Source of the DNA: Mantis religiosa
Lineage: Eukaryota; Arthropoda; Insecta; Mantodea; Mantidae
Direction: 5' to 3'
NCBI GenBank assembly: GCA_030765055.1
Contig: JAUKNK010000152.1
Location: 1,717,501 to 1,781,500 of the forward strand
Length of the DNA stretch: 64,000 bases
Each line of letters begins with the position of its first letter. The stretch's first letter is position 1. This document shows, in pieces, positions 53,251-64,000 of the stretch. The translations under genes and the position numbers were made by a program. The notes beneath the pieces are model-generated. The model saw only the letters and a list, made by a program, of their open reading frames with translations. It did not search any database and was not told where the DNA came from.

Positions 53251-55242
53251 CGCGGACGGTTGGGTGAAGAGGATGCCGCGCCGCGTGCCTGTGGACATCA
53301 GGGCAGCCGATACCGTCATCAGATCTGACGTAGCCAGGGGTTTGCCTTCGAGAAAGCCGAGCCGACCATACCAGCTTATGATGGCATCGAGCGACACCTT
53401 ACTGTGGAGAAGGAGGCTCTGCTGAAGTTGACCTTGGGACGGAATGCCGTACATCTGGGGGTATTCGTCACGGAGGTGATTTGCAGAGTCGTCCTTAGGG
53501 AAGACGTGGTTGTCCCCGCGAGAAGCGAGGTGGTGGCGACGGTGCGACTGGAAGGCCAGCGGACGAAGAACATGATGCTGGACCAGAAGACCCCTGTGTA
53601 CGAACTCTGTAGCCAGGACATTGTTGCCATGTCGAGAGGAGGTGCCAGTGAGGCTGCTCAAATTGACAGATACCGATTACGATGCCCAGCCCGGGCCGGA
53701 GTTGGGGATGTGCGAGCCCGTGGTCAGCGTGACAGCAATCGACAAGACACAGGAGGCGGTGCCGACTCAACACCTTTGGTCCCGGCTGGAAGACTTACTG
53801 GAGAGGGCGTCTGACCTCCTGACCGCAGAACAGCTGAAGAAGGTTCTACAACTGCTGAGAGGATACCAGCGCGTCTTCAGTCAGGGTAACACCAACTACA
53901 GCCGCACGGATCGGGTGCTCCACCGCATTGGCACCGGAGACGCCCGGCATATTCGGCAACCACATAGACGTGCTCCGCTGGCAAAACAAGCGGCGGTACG
54001 GGACATTTTGGAGGACATGAAATCCAGGGGAGTGATTGAAGAGTGTGACAGCCCTAGGTGTTCCCCTGTAGTTCTCGTGACAAAGAACAACGGTGAGCTA
54101 CGTTTCTGCGTGGACTACAGGATGCTGAACTCTGTCATCAAGAAGGATTGCTTCCCTTTACCCCAGATTGACGACACCCTGGACACGCTTGCTATTGTTG
54201 GTGCGCAGTAGTTATCGACCCTGGACCTGAAGTCGGATTACTGGCAGGGGGCTCTAGACCCCAGAGACAAGGAAACGACTGCATTCTCAACAGGCCAAGG
54301 GCTTTGGCAATTTATAGCTATGCCATTTGGCTTCTGCAATGCACCAGCTACCTTCCAACACTTCATGGAGTCAGTGATGACAGGACTGACTTACGACGCC
54401 TGCCTGCTATACCTGGACAACATCGTCGGCAAGACCTTCAAAGACCATCTCGACAAACTAAGTAAGGTGCTACAGAGACTGCAGGTGACCAACTTGAAGC
54501 TGAATGGCAAGAAGTACCAGTTCTCCGCAAGGAAGTCAACTACTTGGGCCACATAGTCTCACCAACCGGAGTGGCCACAGACCCGGAGAAGACACAGGCT
54601 GTAAGAGATTGGCCTCACCCGAAGGATAAGTGAATAATTGCGCAGCTTCCTGGGGCTGTGCAGTTATTACCGCCGTTTCATATAGGCTTCTCTTACATTG
54701 CCAAGCCCATCACTCACCTGACAGAAGAACACCGGCCTTATGTGTGGACGGAGAATGCCAAAGGCGCTTTCCAGCTCCTGAAGAAGAGGCTTTGCAATGC
54801 TCTTATTTTGGTATTCCCACAACCAGGCAGCGCCTTCATTGTAGACACAAACACCATGGATCAGTGCATAGGAGGTGTCCTATCCCAAGTGCAGGATTGC
54901 CACGAGCGGGTGATAGCCTAGTACTGTCCAAGGCAGAGAACTACTAGATCACCCGGCGAGAGAGCTGTTTGCGATAGTAAAGAACTTGGAGCACTTCCAC
55001 AAGTACTTGTACGGTCAGACATTCCACTCCGCCTTAACTTGACTACTTTAACAAGACAGACCGTTGGGTCCAGAAGCTGCAGGATGTTCATCTCTGAACA
55101 TTGTAGAGGAGAGAGCCAGGGAAAAGCAGACACCGTGTCCCGAAGATGCTGCCCAAACGAGTGTGGCCAGTGCACAAGAATTGAAGAGAAGGAGCGTGCC
55201 GCAGCTGTCAGAGGGGTCACGGCAGTGCCTGCAGACGGATAA
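53250..55242 (+). pseudogene. pol: Gypsy D pol: protease, RT, RNase H (decayed)
   Basis: The protease has lost its active site (PVDIRAADTVI where copies A-C have LVDTGAA). RT: linker RLEDLLERASDLLTAEQL, VVLVTKNNGELRFCVDYRMLN, a TAG near 54209, then LDLKSDYWQ and a catalytic site changed to LLYLDNIVG where copy B has YLDDII, so both catalytic and flanking residues are altered. The RNase H region (FIVDTNTMDQCIGGVLSQ) has the first Asp block but also stops. The last recognisable part corresponds to SEHCRGESQGKADTVSRR and the RVEEKERAAAV-like end, at about 55235. Confidence 0.87.
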
Positions 55243-58200
55243 GAGTACCACAAGAACAGTGAATGGATTAGGCTAAAGTAATAGATAACAAAACATACTA
55301 GGTTAGGTTAATGATAATGTACTACAAGAACAGCGAACGGATTAGGTTAAAGTAATAGATGGCAAAACATACTAGGTTAGGTTAATGATAAAGTACTACC
55401 ACAACAGAGAACAGGTTAGGTTAATGTAATAGATAACAAAACATATTAAATTAGGTTAAAGATGAAGTACTACAAGAACAGAGAACAGGTTAGGTTAATT
55501 TAATAGTTGACAAAACATACTAGGTTAGGTTCAAGAGGAAGTACTAAAAGAACAAAGAAGAGGTAACGTTAAAATAATAGATGACAAAACATAGTAGGTT
55601 AGTTTATAGATGAAGTACTACAAGAACAGGTTAGGTTAATGTAATAGTTGACAAAACATACTAGGTTAGATCAAAGTGGAAGTACTACCAGAACAAAGAA
55701 CAGGTTACGTTATAGTAATAGATGACAAAACATAGGTTAGTTTATTGACGAAGTACTACAAGAACAGGTTAGGTTAATGTAATAGTTGACAAAACATACT
55801 AGGTTAGGTTAAAGTTTAAGTACTTCTAGAACAAACAACAGGTTACGTTACAGTAATAGATGACAAAACATAGTAGGTTAGTTTATAGATGAAGTACTAC
55901 AAAAACAGGTTAGGTTAATGTAATAGTTGACAAAACATACTAGGTTAGGTTAGAGGAAGCAGTACAAGAACAAAGAACAGGTTACGTTAAAATAAGAGAT
56001 GACAAATAGGTTAGGTTAAAGAGGAAGCAGTACAAGAACAAAGAACAGGTTACGTTAAAATAAGAGATGACAATCAAAGAGGAAGTACTACCAGAACAAA
56101 GAACATGTAAGGTTAAAATAATATATGACAAAACATACTAGGTTAGGTTAAAGAGGAAGTACTACAAGAACAAAGAACAGGTAATCTTAAAATAAGAAAT
56201 GATAAAACATACTAGGTTAAGTCAAAGAGGAAGTACTACCAGAACAAAGAACATGTAAGGTTAAACTAATATATGACAAAACATATTAGGTTAGGTTAAG
56301 GCGGAAGTACTACAAGAACTCAGAACAGGTTTGGTTAATGTAATAGATGACAAAACATACTAGGTTATGTTATAGATCAAGTACTACAGGTACAGAGAAC
56401 AGGTTAGATTTAAGTAATTAGATGACAACACATAGTAGGCTAGGCTATAGATAAAGTATTACAAGATAACACAACCAGTTAGTTTCAAGTAATATATGAC
56501 AAATTACTAGTTTAGGGTATAGATGAAGTACTACAAGAACACAGAACAGGTTAGGTTAATGTAGTAGACAAGACATACTAGGTAAGGCTATAGAAGATGT
56601 ACTACCAGAGCAGAGAACACGTTAGGTTATAGATGAAGTACTACAAAACCAGAGAACAGGTTAGGTTAAAGGGGAAGTACTTCAAGAACACAGAATAGGT
56701 TAGGTTAATGTAATAGATGACAAAACCTACTAGGTTAGGTTAAAGTGGAAGTACTACAAGAACACAGAACAGGTTAGGTTAATGTAATAGTAGACAAGAC
56801 ATGCTAGGTAAGGTTATAGAAGAAGTACTACAAGAGCAGAGAACACGTTAGGTTATAGATGAAGTACTACAAAACCAGAGAACAGGTTAGGTTAAAGGGG
56901 AAGTACTTCAAGAACACAGAATAGGTTAGGTTAATGTAATAGATGACAAAACATACTAGGTTAGGTTAAAGTGGAAGTACTACAAGAACACAGAACAGGT
57001 TAGGTTAATGTAATAGTAGACAAGACATGCTAGGTAAGGTTATAGAAGAAGTACTACAAGAGCAGAGAACACGTTAGGTTATAGATGAAGTACTACAAAG
57101 CCAGAGAACAGGTTAGGTTAAAGGGGAAGTACTTCAAGAACACAGAATAGGTTAGGTTAATGTAATAGATGACAAAACATACTAGGTTAGGTTATAGATG
57201 TACTACAAGAACAGAAAACAGGTTAGGGTACTGTAATAGATGACAAAACATACTAGGTTAGGTTATAGATGAAGTACTACAAGAAAGCAGAACATGTTAA
57301 GGTAATGTAATAGATGTAAAGCATACTAGGTTAGGCTATAAATCAAGTACTTAGAGAATACAGAACGGGTTAGGGTAATGTACTAAGAGATGACAAAACA
57401 TACTAGGTTAGGTTATAGATGAAGTACTAAGAGAACACAGAACAGGTTAGGTTAATATAGATGACAAAACAGACTAGGTTAGGTTATAGATGAAGTACTA
57501 AGAGAACACAGAACAGGTTAGGTTAATATAATAGATGACAAAATATACTAGGTTAGGATATAGATGAAGCACTAGAGAAGCAGAACAGGTTAGGTTTAAG
57601 TAATAGATGACAAAATATACTAGGTTTGGTTAAACAAGAAGTACTAGCTGAACAAAGAACAGGTTAAGTTAAAGTAATGATGACAAAACTTACAAGGTTA
57701 GGTTAAAGATGATGTACTACAAGATCAAAATACAGGTTAGGTTAATGTAATAGGTGACAAAATACACTGGGTTAGGTTAAAGAGGAAGGACTACCTGAAC
57801 AAAGAACAGGTTATGTTAAAGTATAAGATGTCAAAACATACTAGGTTAGAATCAAGTAATACATAACAAAACATACTAGGTTATATTAAAGAGGATGTAC
57901 TACAAGAACAGGAGTACAGGTTAGGTTAAAGTGGAAGTACTTCAAGAACAAAGAACAGGTAATGCAGAAATAACAGATGAAAATATGGAAGGTTAAAATA
58001 ATAGATGACAAAACATACTAAGTTAGGTTAAAAAGGAAGTACTATGGGAAATCAGAACAGGTTTGGTTAATGTAATAGATGAGAAAACATACTATGTTTG
58101 GTTACAGATGAAGTACTACAGGTAACAGAACAGGTTAGTTTAAAGTAATAGATGACAAAACATACTAGGTTACGTTAAAGAGGAAGTACTACAAGAGCAA

Positions 58201-59655
58201 AGAACAGCTTAGGTTAAAATAATAGATAACAAACAAACTAGGTTAGGTCCAGGCAGAATTACTACAAGAACAAAGAACAGGTTAGATTTAAATAGTAGAT
58301 GACAACACATACTTGGTTAGGTTAAAGAGGAAGTACCACAAGAACAAAAAACAGGAAGGTTAAAATAATAGGTAACAAAACATATTTGGTTAGGTTATAG
58401 ATGAAGTACTACAAGAACAGAGAACAGGTTAGGTTATAATCTTGCATAACAAAACAGACTAGGTTAGGTTATAGATGAAGTATTACAAGAACACACAACA
58501 GGTTAGGTTGATGTAATAGATGATAAAAAATACTAGGTGAGGTTAAAGGGGAAGTACTACAAGAACAAAGAACAGCTTAGTTTAAAGTAATAGATGACAA
58601 AGAATACTAGGTTAGGTTATAGATGAAGTACTACAAGAACACAGAACAGGTTAGGGTAATGTAATAGATGACAAAAAATACCAGTTTAGGTTATAGATGA
58701 AGTACAACAGGAACAATGAACAGGTTAGGTTAATGTTATAGTTGACAAAACATGTTAGGTTAAAGATGAAGTACTACAAGATTAGACAGGTTAGGTTAAT
58801 GTAAGAGATGATAAAATATACTAGGTTAGGTCAAAGAAAAAGTACTACAAGAACAGAGAACAGGTTAGGTTAATGTAATAGGTGATAAAATATACTAGGT
58901 TAGGTCAAAGAAGAAGTACTACAAGAACAGGTGAGGTTAATGTAATAGCTGATAAAATATACTAGGTTAGGTCAAAGAAGAAGTACTACAAGAACAGGTT
59001 AGGTTTAAGTAATAGATGACAAAACGTGCTAGGTTAGGTTATAGATGAAGTACTACAAGAACAGAGAACAGGTTAGGTTAATGTAATGGTTGACAAAACA
59101 TACTACATTAGGTTATAGATGAAGTACTACAAGTACAGAGAACAGGTATGATTAATGTAATAGATGATAATACTAGGTTAGGTTATAGATGAAGTAGTAC
59201 AAGAACAGAGAACAGGTTAGGTTGATGTAATAGATGATAATATATACTAGGTTAGGTCAAAGAAGAAGTACTATAGGTACAAGAACGGAGAACAGGTTAG
59301 GTTTAAGTAATAGATGACAAAACGTACTAGGTTAGGTTATAGATGAAGTACTACAAGAACAGAGAACAGGTTAGGTTAATGTAAACATACTAGGTTAGTT
59401 TAAAAAGGGTGTACTATAAGAACAGAGAATAGGTTAGGTTAAAGTAATAGATGACAAAACATACCAGGGTAGGTTAAAGAGGAAGTACTACAAGAATAAA
59501 GAACAGCTAAGATTAAAGTAATAGATGAAAAAACATATTAGGTTAGGTCAAAAATGAAGTATTACATGAACACACAACAGGTTAGCTTAAAGTAATATGT
59601 GACAAAACATAGTAGGTTAGTTTATAGATGTAGAACTATAAGAAAAACGAACAGG
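55243..59655. repeat. 4.4-kb satellite of ~75-bp units with TTAGG-like motifs
   Basis: Roughly 58 diverged units of about 71-76 bp. Each unit has two AGGTTAGGTTA cores (nearly two TTAGG repeats each) separated by a constant segment of the ATGACAAAACATACT type and one of the GAAGTACTACAAGAAC type. Part of the array (about 56565-57240) is organised as a 226-bp higher-order repeat (three units). No coding sequence. It begins immediately after gypsy RNase H sequence and ends in gypsy integrase sequence. Confidence 0.97.
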
Positions 59656-60441
59656 TTGGCTTCTACTACCTCACCAGGTGGCCGGAGGCGTATGCCATCC
59701 TCAACGAGGAGGCAAAGACACTCACAGACTGCCTCGTGGAGCAAGTGTTCTTCCGATTTATGGTGCCGTTGGGGCTCCACAGCGACCAGGGCACCAATTT
59801 TGAGTCTAACTTTCTGAAGGAGGAACTAGAAAGACTTGGGGTTAACAAGACCCGCTCGACGCCTCTACATCCCCAGTCGGATGGCATGGTCGAAAGATAC
59901 ATCAAGACCTTAAGCGGAGCACATGAAAGTCGTGGCCAACCATCAGCGAGACTGGGACGTCAAGGTGTCACTGTTCTTGCTGGCCTACCGCTCGTCAACA
60001 CACAACACCACGGGTATGACGCCAGCTAGCTTAATGTTCGGCCGAGAGTTACGTCTTCCTTGTAACCTGGCTTTTGGAAGCCCTCCGGTAGCGAAACAGC
60101 CAGCGACCGAGTTTGTGGAGAACCTGGTGGACCACCTCCATGACATTGACGAGATGGCTCGCCTGAACATCCAGAAGGTGAGCGACCGCATGAAGGCCTG
60201 ATACGACAGGCAAGTCAACAGCCAAGGTTTCCAGCAAGGTGGCCCGGTCTGGTTGTACCGCCGTACCCAGACCAAGGGACGCTGCCCGAAGCTTCACCAG
60301 CCATGGCAAGGACCGTACCGGGTGGTGAAGAGGATTAACGACGGGGTCTACCGCATCCAGAAGGTGCCCCGAGGAAAGATTGTAGTAAACCTGAATCGCT
60401 TAACCCGCTACGGTTGTGCTGTTCGGGACGACCAGCTTTGA
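59656..60441 (+). pseudogene. Gypsy E integrase (core end and C-terminal domain)
   Basis: Begins LTRWPEAYAILNEEAKTL inside the catalytic core, so the zinc-binding domain and first Asp are missing. The second Asp (HSDQGTNFES) and the Glu (GMVERYIKTL) are present. One frameshift near 59915, then LFLLAYRSSTHNTTGMTP and FGRELRLP, a TGA in place of an Arg codon at 60199, and the C-terminal part (QPWQGPYRVVKRINDGVYRIQKVP) ending at 60441. A purine tract GAGGTGGGAGCAG precedes the LTR. Confidence 0.88.
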
Positions 60442-60452
60442 GGTGGGAGCAG

Positions 60453-60830
60453 TGTCACCCGTAGGTACAAGACCAGCTAACAGAAAGAAAGGGATACAGG
60501 CGGCAGGGAGGCCACGCCTACTCGTGTGACGGAATGGTTCTTGCTGTGGGAGAAATAGAGATAGGCAGCGTAAAATCTACGCCTGCGCCAACGCACAGCG
60601 CCAATGACGTGCCCAGTAGAGATGTGGTAGGGAGGCAAGTAACTGGTTTCCCCTCCTCCTGCCTTCCTCGTGGAAAGATCGTGAAATCTCTCTACATCTT
60701 TGCCTCCATCTTGGAGAATCTTCTAGAACTGGTTAGCCATGTATAAATAGAAGCACGGTTCGCCAAGTTGGGACTCGAATGCTCGGGATCATCCGATTCG
60801 ACTCCTTACTCGAGACCACCATTCGTCGCT
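60453..60830 (+). repeat. 3' LTR of gypsy E, 3'-truncated
   Basis: Begins TGTCACCCGTAGG, with TATAAATAG at 60742-60750. The usual end (CACGAACCCACAAAGTCACA) is missing; LINE sequence follows at an uncertain point near 60.83 kb. It does not match the D LTR (TGTCGCG start). Confidence 0.7.
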
Positions 60831-61276
60831 AGAGGAGCAGCATCCGAGACGGGCTTGCGACAGTTCTTCAGGGCACGAGCACGTGGACTGTAAAACGCGT
60901 GCTCTCGACTGTGCCGAAAAAGGAAGCAGCAGCCCGGCGAAGCAGTGCCTTCTCCTCTGCGCAGCGTAGCCAGCGCAGCAGCCTTCTTCTGCAGGCACAG
61001 CAGCGCCTGCCCTCTTCCAGCCAACAGTGCCTTCTCCTGCACTGGCAAGCAGCAGCCCAGCCAACCCTCTCCTAGCAGACTTGCTAGAGTTAGCGCGGCG
61101 AGCTACTCCCTCAGCAGCAACTCCGGAGCCAGAGTCCAGAGGAGCACAATACTTGGGACAGACAGACGAAACTGCAGGCCCACAAGGTCAAAGCCAAGGG
61201 TTCCGACTTAGGTTGGGACCCGGGGTCCGCCCCAATCGGCGCGTGTAACAGCGTTCGACCCTCTGTGGGGAGCCGG

Positions 61277-62953
61277 ATGGCGCCTGCTACAGACAAAGAC
61301 ATACCAAGTACCAGCCGCCAGGTAAGTCCTGACGAAATGAGCTGTAGAACCTCTGCATCCTCATCCTCTTCCGGCCCACGGGTAAACCTCGTGAAGGCCA
61401 AGGCCCAGGCACAAAAGAAGCAGAAGAAGGCCTCCCGCCTTCTTAACCAAGGGATAGCTGTCCCGATCTCTCCAGTCCCCAAACCAGGGAGCTCCAACAC
61501 CGTCATCCCCCTCCAGGGCGTCTCAACTCCCCTACCGGAGAGCGACACAGACGCCGAAGGTTTTGTCACCGTGCAGGGAAGGTGCAAGAGACCCTCCGGT
61601 TCGAAGCCGGAGGGTGCTGCTCCCAGCACCTCAGTGCACGCGGACGCCAAGAGCTCCCGCACACAAAAGGTGGCCAGAATTCCGCCAATTGTGTCGGACC
61701 CGTTCCCCAACCACATAAAGGTTATGAGGGAACTGAGGGCCAAGCTCCAGGCTAGCTTCCAGGCCACCCGTTTTCCAAGTCGGGTGATCATAAAGACCAC
61801 GACCCCGGAGGACCATGAAGCCGCCAGGGGGTTGCTGCGCGAAGCGGGGATAGAATTCCACACGTTCTCGCTGCAGCGACCTAACCTGGTGCGCAGAGTC
61901 ATCCGAGGTCTTGGCTCTGACACCGACCCGGAGGACATAAAGGTAGGCCTGGCGGAAGAACACGGCATTACGCCGCGTACCGTGGTCCAGCTGACCAGGC
62001 AAGTCCGCGAGGAAGGCAAGGAGCCCGTAAGGACCCCCATGCCACTATTCCTCGTAATAGTGGAAAAGGAGGGAGAAGGTCTCCCCAAAATTGACGAGGT
62101 GTCCCACCTCTACAACACTAAAATCAGGATCGAACCGTACCATGGCAGAGAGGGGCCAGCCCAATGCTACAGATGCTTGGGCTTCCACCACTCGAGCCTT
62201 GCGTGCGAGAGAAAGACCGCCTGCATACGGTGTTCAGGACCACACCATGTCAACGAATGCCCGAACCCCAGAGAGGAGAAAAAGTGTGCCAACTGCCGAG
62301 AGGCCCACATAGGCATCTACGGCGGCTGTCCCGCTAGACTGCGCATAGTGCAGGCAAGACAGGGCAGAAACACAACCAGGGAGCCAGCACAAGATCGGCC
62401 TGGAGTCAGTTTTGCCCAGGCGCTGAGCAAGCACGAACAAGTGCTGCAGCAGGCCGAGGCAAGCCAGAATCCGGCAGCGACCCAGTCAGTAAGCTCTGGA
62501 GCTACCGCCAAACAAACACCAGCTGCATCTGCAGCAAAGCCACAGCGGCATCCTCGCCAGAAGAAGGCCACCGCAGCCCGGCGGGAGAAACCGCCGGCAA
62601 CTGCGGCAGCAACGGCCGGGCAATCCGCCCAAGAACCTGCGGGGAGACAGAGCGGCCCTGCTGCCACTGCTCTCCCCCCTCTACCAGTTCCAGCTACAGT
62701 GGCTGCAACAGCCAATGAGGGAGAGGCACCCCTCCCTACGACACCTACGCCGGTTTGGGACACTGGCGTCTCAAATGAGGACTTGGCGGAGTTCCATGAG
62801 CTTTCTGCCTGGTTCGCCGAACTGATTCATCGCTCCCTCCCCATTCTGAGGCGCTGCAGGGAGCAACTGACAGATCCCCGCATCCCTGCTCTGCAAAAGC
62901 ACAGCATTATGCAACAGACTGCACGGCTCCTCTTCCCTGACTCCAGCTCGTAA
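61277..62953 (+). CDS. LINE ORF1 protein with three CCHC zinc knuckles
   Basis: 558 residues from the ATG at 61277 (an earlier in-frame GTG at 61265 is less likely). An RNA-binding Gag-like protein that packages LINE RNA. Residues about 1-150: Ser/Pro/Lys-rich, low-complexity. About 150-270: a domain like the one that precedes the zinc knuckles in Jockey-clade ORF1 proteins (RVIIKTTTPEDHEAARGLL, LVRRVIRGLG). About 300-360: CYRCLGFHHSSLAC, CIRCSGPHHVNEC and CANCREAHIGIYGGC, all three with complete Cys/His sets. The C-terminal 200 residues are Ala/Pro/Gln-rich, ending in a Leu/Arg-rich segment. The stop TAA is followed directly by ATG of ORF2 in the same frame. Confidence 0.92.
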   Translation: MAPATDKDIPSTSRQVSPDEMSCRTSASSSSSGPRVNLVKAKAQAQKKQKKASRLLNQGIAVPISPVPKPGSSNTVIPLQGVSTPLPESDTDAEGFVTVQGRCKRPSGSKPEGAAPSTSVHADAKSSRTQKVARIPPIVSDPFPNHIKVMRELRAKLQASFQATRFPSRVIIKTTTPEDHEAARGLLREAGIEFHTFSLQRPNLVRRVIRGLGSDTDPEDIKVGLAEEHGITPRTVVQLTRQVREEGKEPVRTPMPLFLVIVEKEGEGLPKIDEVSHLYNTKIRIEPYHGREGPAQCYRCLGFHHSSLACERKTACIRCSGPHHVNECPNPREEKKCANCREAHIGIYGGCPARLRIVQARQGRNTTREPAQDRPGVSFAQALSKHEQVLQQAEASQNPAATQSVSSGATAKQTPAASAAKPQRHPRQKKATAARREKPPATAAATAGQSAQEPAGRQSGPAATALPPLPVPATVAATANEGEAPLPTTPTPVWDTGVSNEDLAEFHELSAWFAELIHRSLPILRRCREQLTDPRIPALQKHSIMQQTARLLFPDSSS

Positions 62954-64000
62954 ATGGCGTTGAGAAAAACTCAGCGAACATTGAGAGCCGCGTTCTGGAA
63001 CGCAAACGGAGTCCGGGAACAGAGACCGGGCATCTTGGAGTTTGTAAGTGACCACGGGATTGACCTCCTTATGGTATGCGAAACGCACCTGCATGCTGGT
63101 ATACAATTTAACCTGCCAAGTTACGCCGTCCACCGAGCCGATAGAGTCGGCCGGCGGGGCGGCGGTACAGCTATATTCATCAAAAATCACATCACCCATA
63201 CTCCCATTACCATCCCTCCGCTTCAACACTTGGAGGCGACCGCCATAAGGCTCTCCTTGGGCGGTTCAGACCTAGTGCTTGTGGCGGTGTATGACCCGCC
63301 CAACCATCCCTTCTATGAAGCGGATTACAGGGCACTCCTCAGCCTAGACCACCGAGTGTGCATAGCCGGCGACTTCAATGCCAAACTCCCAGGATGGAAC
63401 AGCCGCACCCAGAATGATAGGGGAAGGAGCATCTACCGCTTCATCTGCGGAGACCCAACCCTTCATGCGCATGGCCCGCGGGGTCCAACGCACTTCCCGC
63501 CTCGTGGCAGGGCGGACGTCATAGATTTCGCAATCACCAAGAACATTCCATTTCATCTGGACCTCACGGCGGTGAATGCTCTGGATTCTGACCACAACCC
63601 AGTTGTGATCAATTCAGACGTTACCGTCGCAGCTCTGGCGACGGCTGACTGGGTGGATGAAGTCGACTGGGATGCCGCCATTCTTGACATCCAAAACTCC
63701 ATGGAAGCCCGCCCTCGAATCGACTCTGTGGAGTCACTCGAGGCGGCAGCCAGGGAGTTCTCCACATCCATCCTCAACGCGGTCCGTGCTCACACACACC
63801 GCATTCCAATAGACACGCCAAACCCCACAGATATCCCAGGACCCATCAAACAACTCATAAGGGCTAAAAACGCCGTAAGAAAGCTGTGGCAGAGATTTCG
63901 CCATCCCAGGATAGGAGAAGTACACCAGAGGTTCAAATCCCTGGCAAGACGACTCCTAAGAGCACACCGCAAAGAGGCCTGGGAAAACATGTTAAGGCAA
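62954..64000 (+). CDS. LINE ORF2, endonuclease domain (partial at window end)
   Basis: Open for 349 codons to the edge. An APE-like endonuclease nicks target DNA to prime reverse transcription. Catalytic blocks: FWNANG with Asn near residue 16, MVCETH with Glu43, AGDFNAK with Asp140 and Asn142, and LDSDHNP with Asp213 and His214. The expected residues are all present, so this domain looks active. After the endonuclease it enters the Lys/Arg-rich linker (KNAVRKLWQRFRHPR). The RT domain is beyond the window. Start codon directly after the ORF1 stop (TAAATG), same frame. Confidence 0.93.
   Translation, partial: MALRKTQRTLRAAFWNANGVREQRPGILEFVSDHGIDLLMVCETHLHAGIQFNLPSYAVHRADRVGRRGGGTAIFIKNHITHTPITIPPLQHLEATAIRLSLGGSDLVLVAVYDPPNHPFYEADYRALLSLDHRVCIAGDFNAKLPGWNSRTQNDRGRSIYRFICGDPTLHAHGPRGPTHFPPRGRADVIDFAITKNIPFHLDLTAVNALDSDHNPVVINSDVTVAALATADWVDEVDWDAAILDIQNSMEARPRIDSVESLEAAAREFSTSILNAVRAHTHRIPIDTPNPTDIPGPIKQLIRAKNAVRKLWQRFRHPRIGEVHQRFKSLARRLLRAHRKEAWENMLRQ

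Larger units (their letters stand above)
51718..55242 (+). mobile_element. Ty3/gypsy fragment D (5' part)
   Basis: 5' LTR, primer binding site, gag, protease, RT, RNase H, all with frameshifts or stops, ending at about 55242 where a satellite array begins. The LTR is preceded by GTAT. It is the most decayed copy of the family. Confidence 0.9.
60831..64000 (+). mobile_element. Jockey-clade LINE, open at the window edge
   Basis: 5' untranslated region (boundary uncertain), ORF1 and the start of ORF2, with no stops or frameshifts in either. GC-rich relative to neighbours. The RT part lies beyond the window. Confidence 0.9.

Noticed and set aside
55243..59655. CRISPR-like array
   Set aside because: The whole unit, not just a repeat, is reiterated; there are no unique spacers of constant length, and the genome is eukaryotic.
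5300..60830. An undescribed defence or gene-cluster system
   Set aside because: All sizeable coding regions can be placed in known transposon families; the unusual features are structural and not a new gene cluster.
61111..62088. 325-codon frame on the minus strand
   Set aside because: It is the antisense of LINE ORF1, which has complete zinc knuckles on the plus strand.

Overview
This is arthropod, most likely insect, nuclear DNA that is almost entirely built from transposable elements. The evidence is eukaryotic: retroelements of several orders, tRNA-derived SINEs, microsatellites, one exon with a 3' splice site, and a satellite rich in TTAGG-like motifs (TTAGG is the common insect telomere repeat). 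There are no operons or bacterial genes. Only one stretch looks like a host gene: a terminal exon of a YjbQ/UPF0047-family protein at 46829-47044.

Layout. 0.8-2.15 kb: hAT transposase remnant (-). 2.15-4.99 kb: Ty3/gypsy copy A (-), sitting inside a Penelope-like element (PLE) tail. 4.99-7.73 kb: PLE tail and a long PLE RT/GIY-YIG ORF (+). 7.9-16.45 kb: piggyBac-like element (-), split by a 6.7-kb LTR retrotransposon (9131-15869, -) with nearly identical LTRs and AACT target-site duplications. 17.4-18.6 kb: TA-flanked element with terminal inverted repeats. 18.8-19.3 kb: solo gypsy LTR. 20.0-20.2 kb: SINE. 20.8-23.4 kb: a PLE palindrome. 24.26-28.21 kb: gypsy copy B (-), with an open RT-RNase H. 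28.8-29.3 kb: PLE tail and a tRNA-like sequence. 29.9-34.3 kb: CR1-like LINE with an esterase-type ORF1. 34.4-36.1 kb: PLE fragments. 36.1-41.8 kb: second PLE family (-) carrying gypsy copy C (36169-38785) and a LINE fragment. 42.1-43.0 kb: two SINEs head to head. 44.4-45.3 kb: mariner remnant. 45.56-46.65 kb: PLE with terminal inverted repeats. 46.8-47.0 kb: host exon. 47-51.7 kb: no recognisable gene. 51.7-60.8 kb: gypsy fragments D (left) and E (right) around a 4.4-kb satellite. About 60.8-64.0 kb: intact-looking Jockey-clade LINE with ORF1 and the ORF2 endonuclease, running off the window.

The most interesting signals are these. (1) Hammerhead-ribozyme-like cores lie at the 3' tails of the PLE copies in every PLE family here. 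(2) A 4.4-kb satellite of about 75 bp, with a 226-bp higher-order repeat and paired TTAGG-like motifs, lies between the RNase H part of one gypsy fragment and the integrase part of another. (3) One gypsy family inserts repeatedly at ATAT, including into PLE tails a few bases from the predicted ribozyme cleavage site. (4) A 2.6-kb PLE palindrome. (5) Internal deletions in gypsy copies with direct-repeat microhomology at the ends. All gypsy copies are defective. The youngest-looking elements are the LTR element at 9.1-15.9 kb and the Jockey-like LINE at the right edge. All assignments are by eye; no searches were run.
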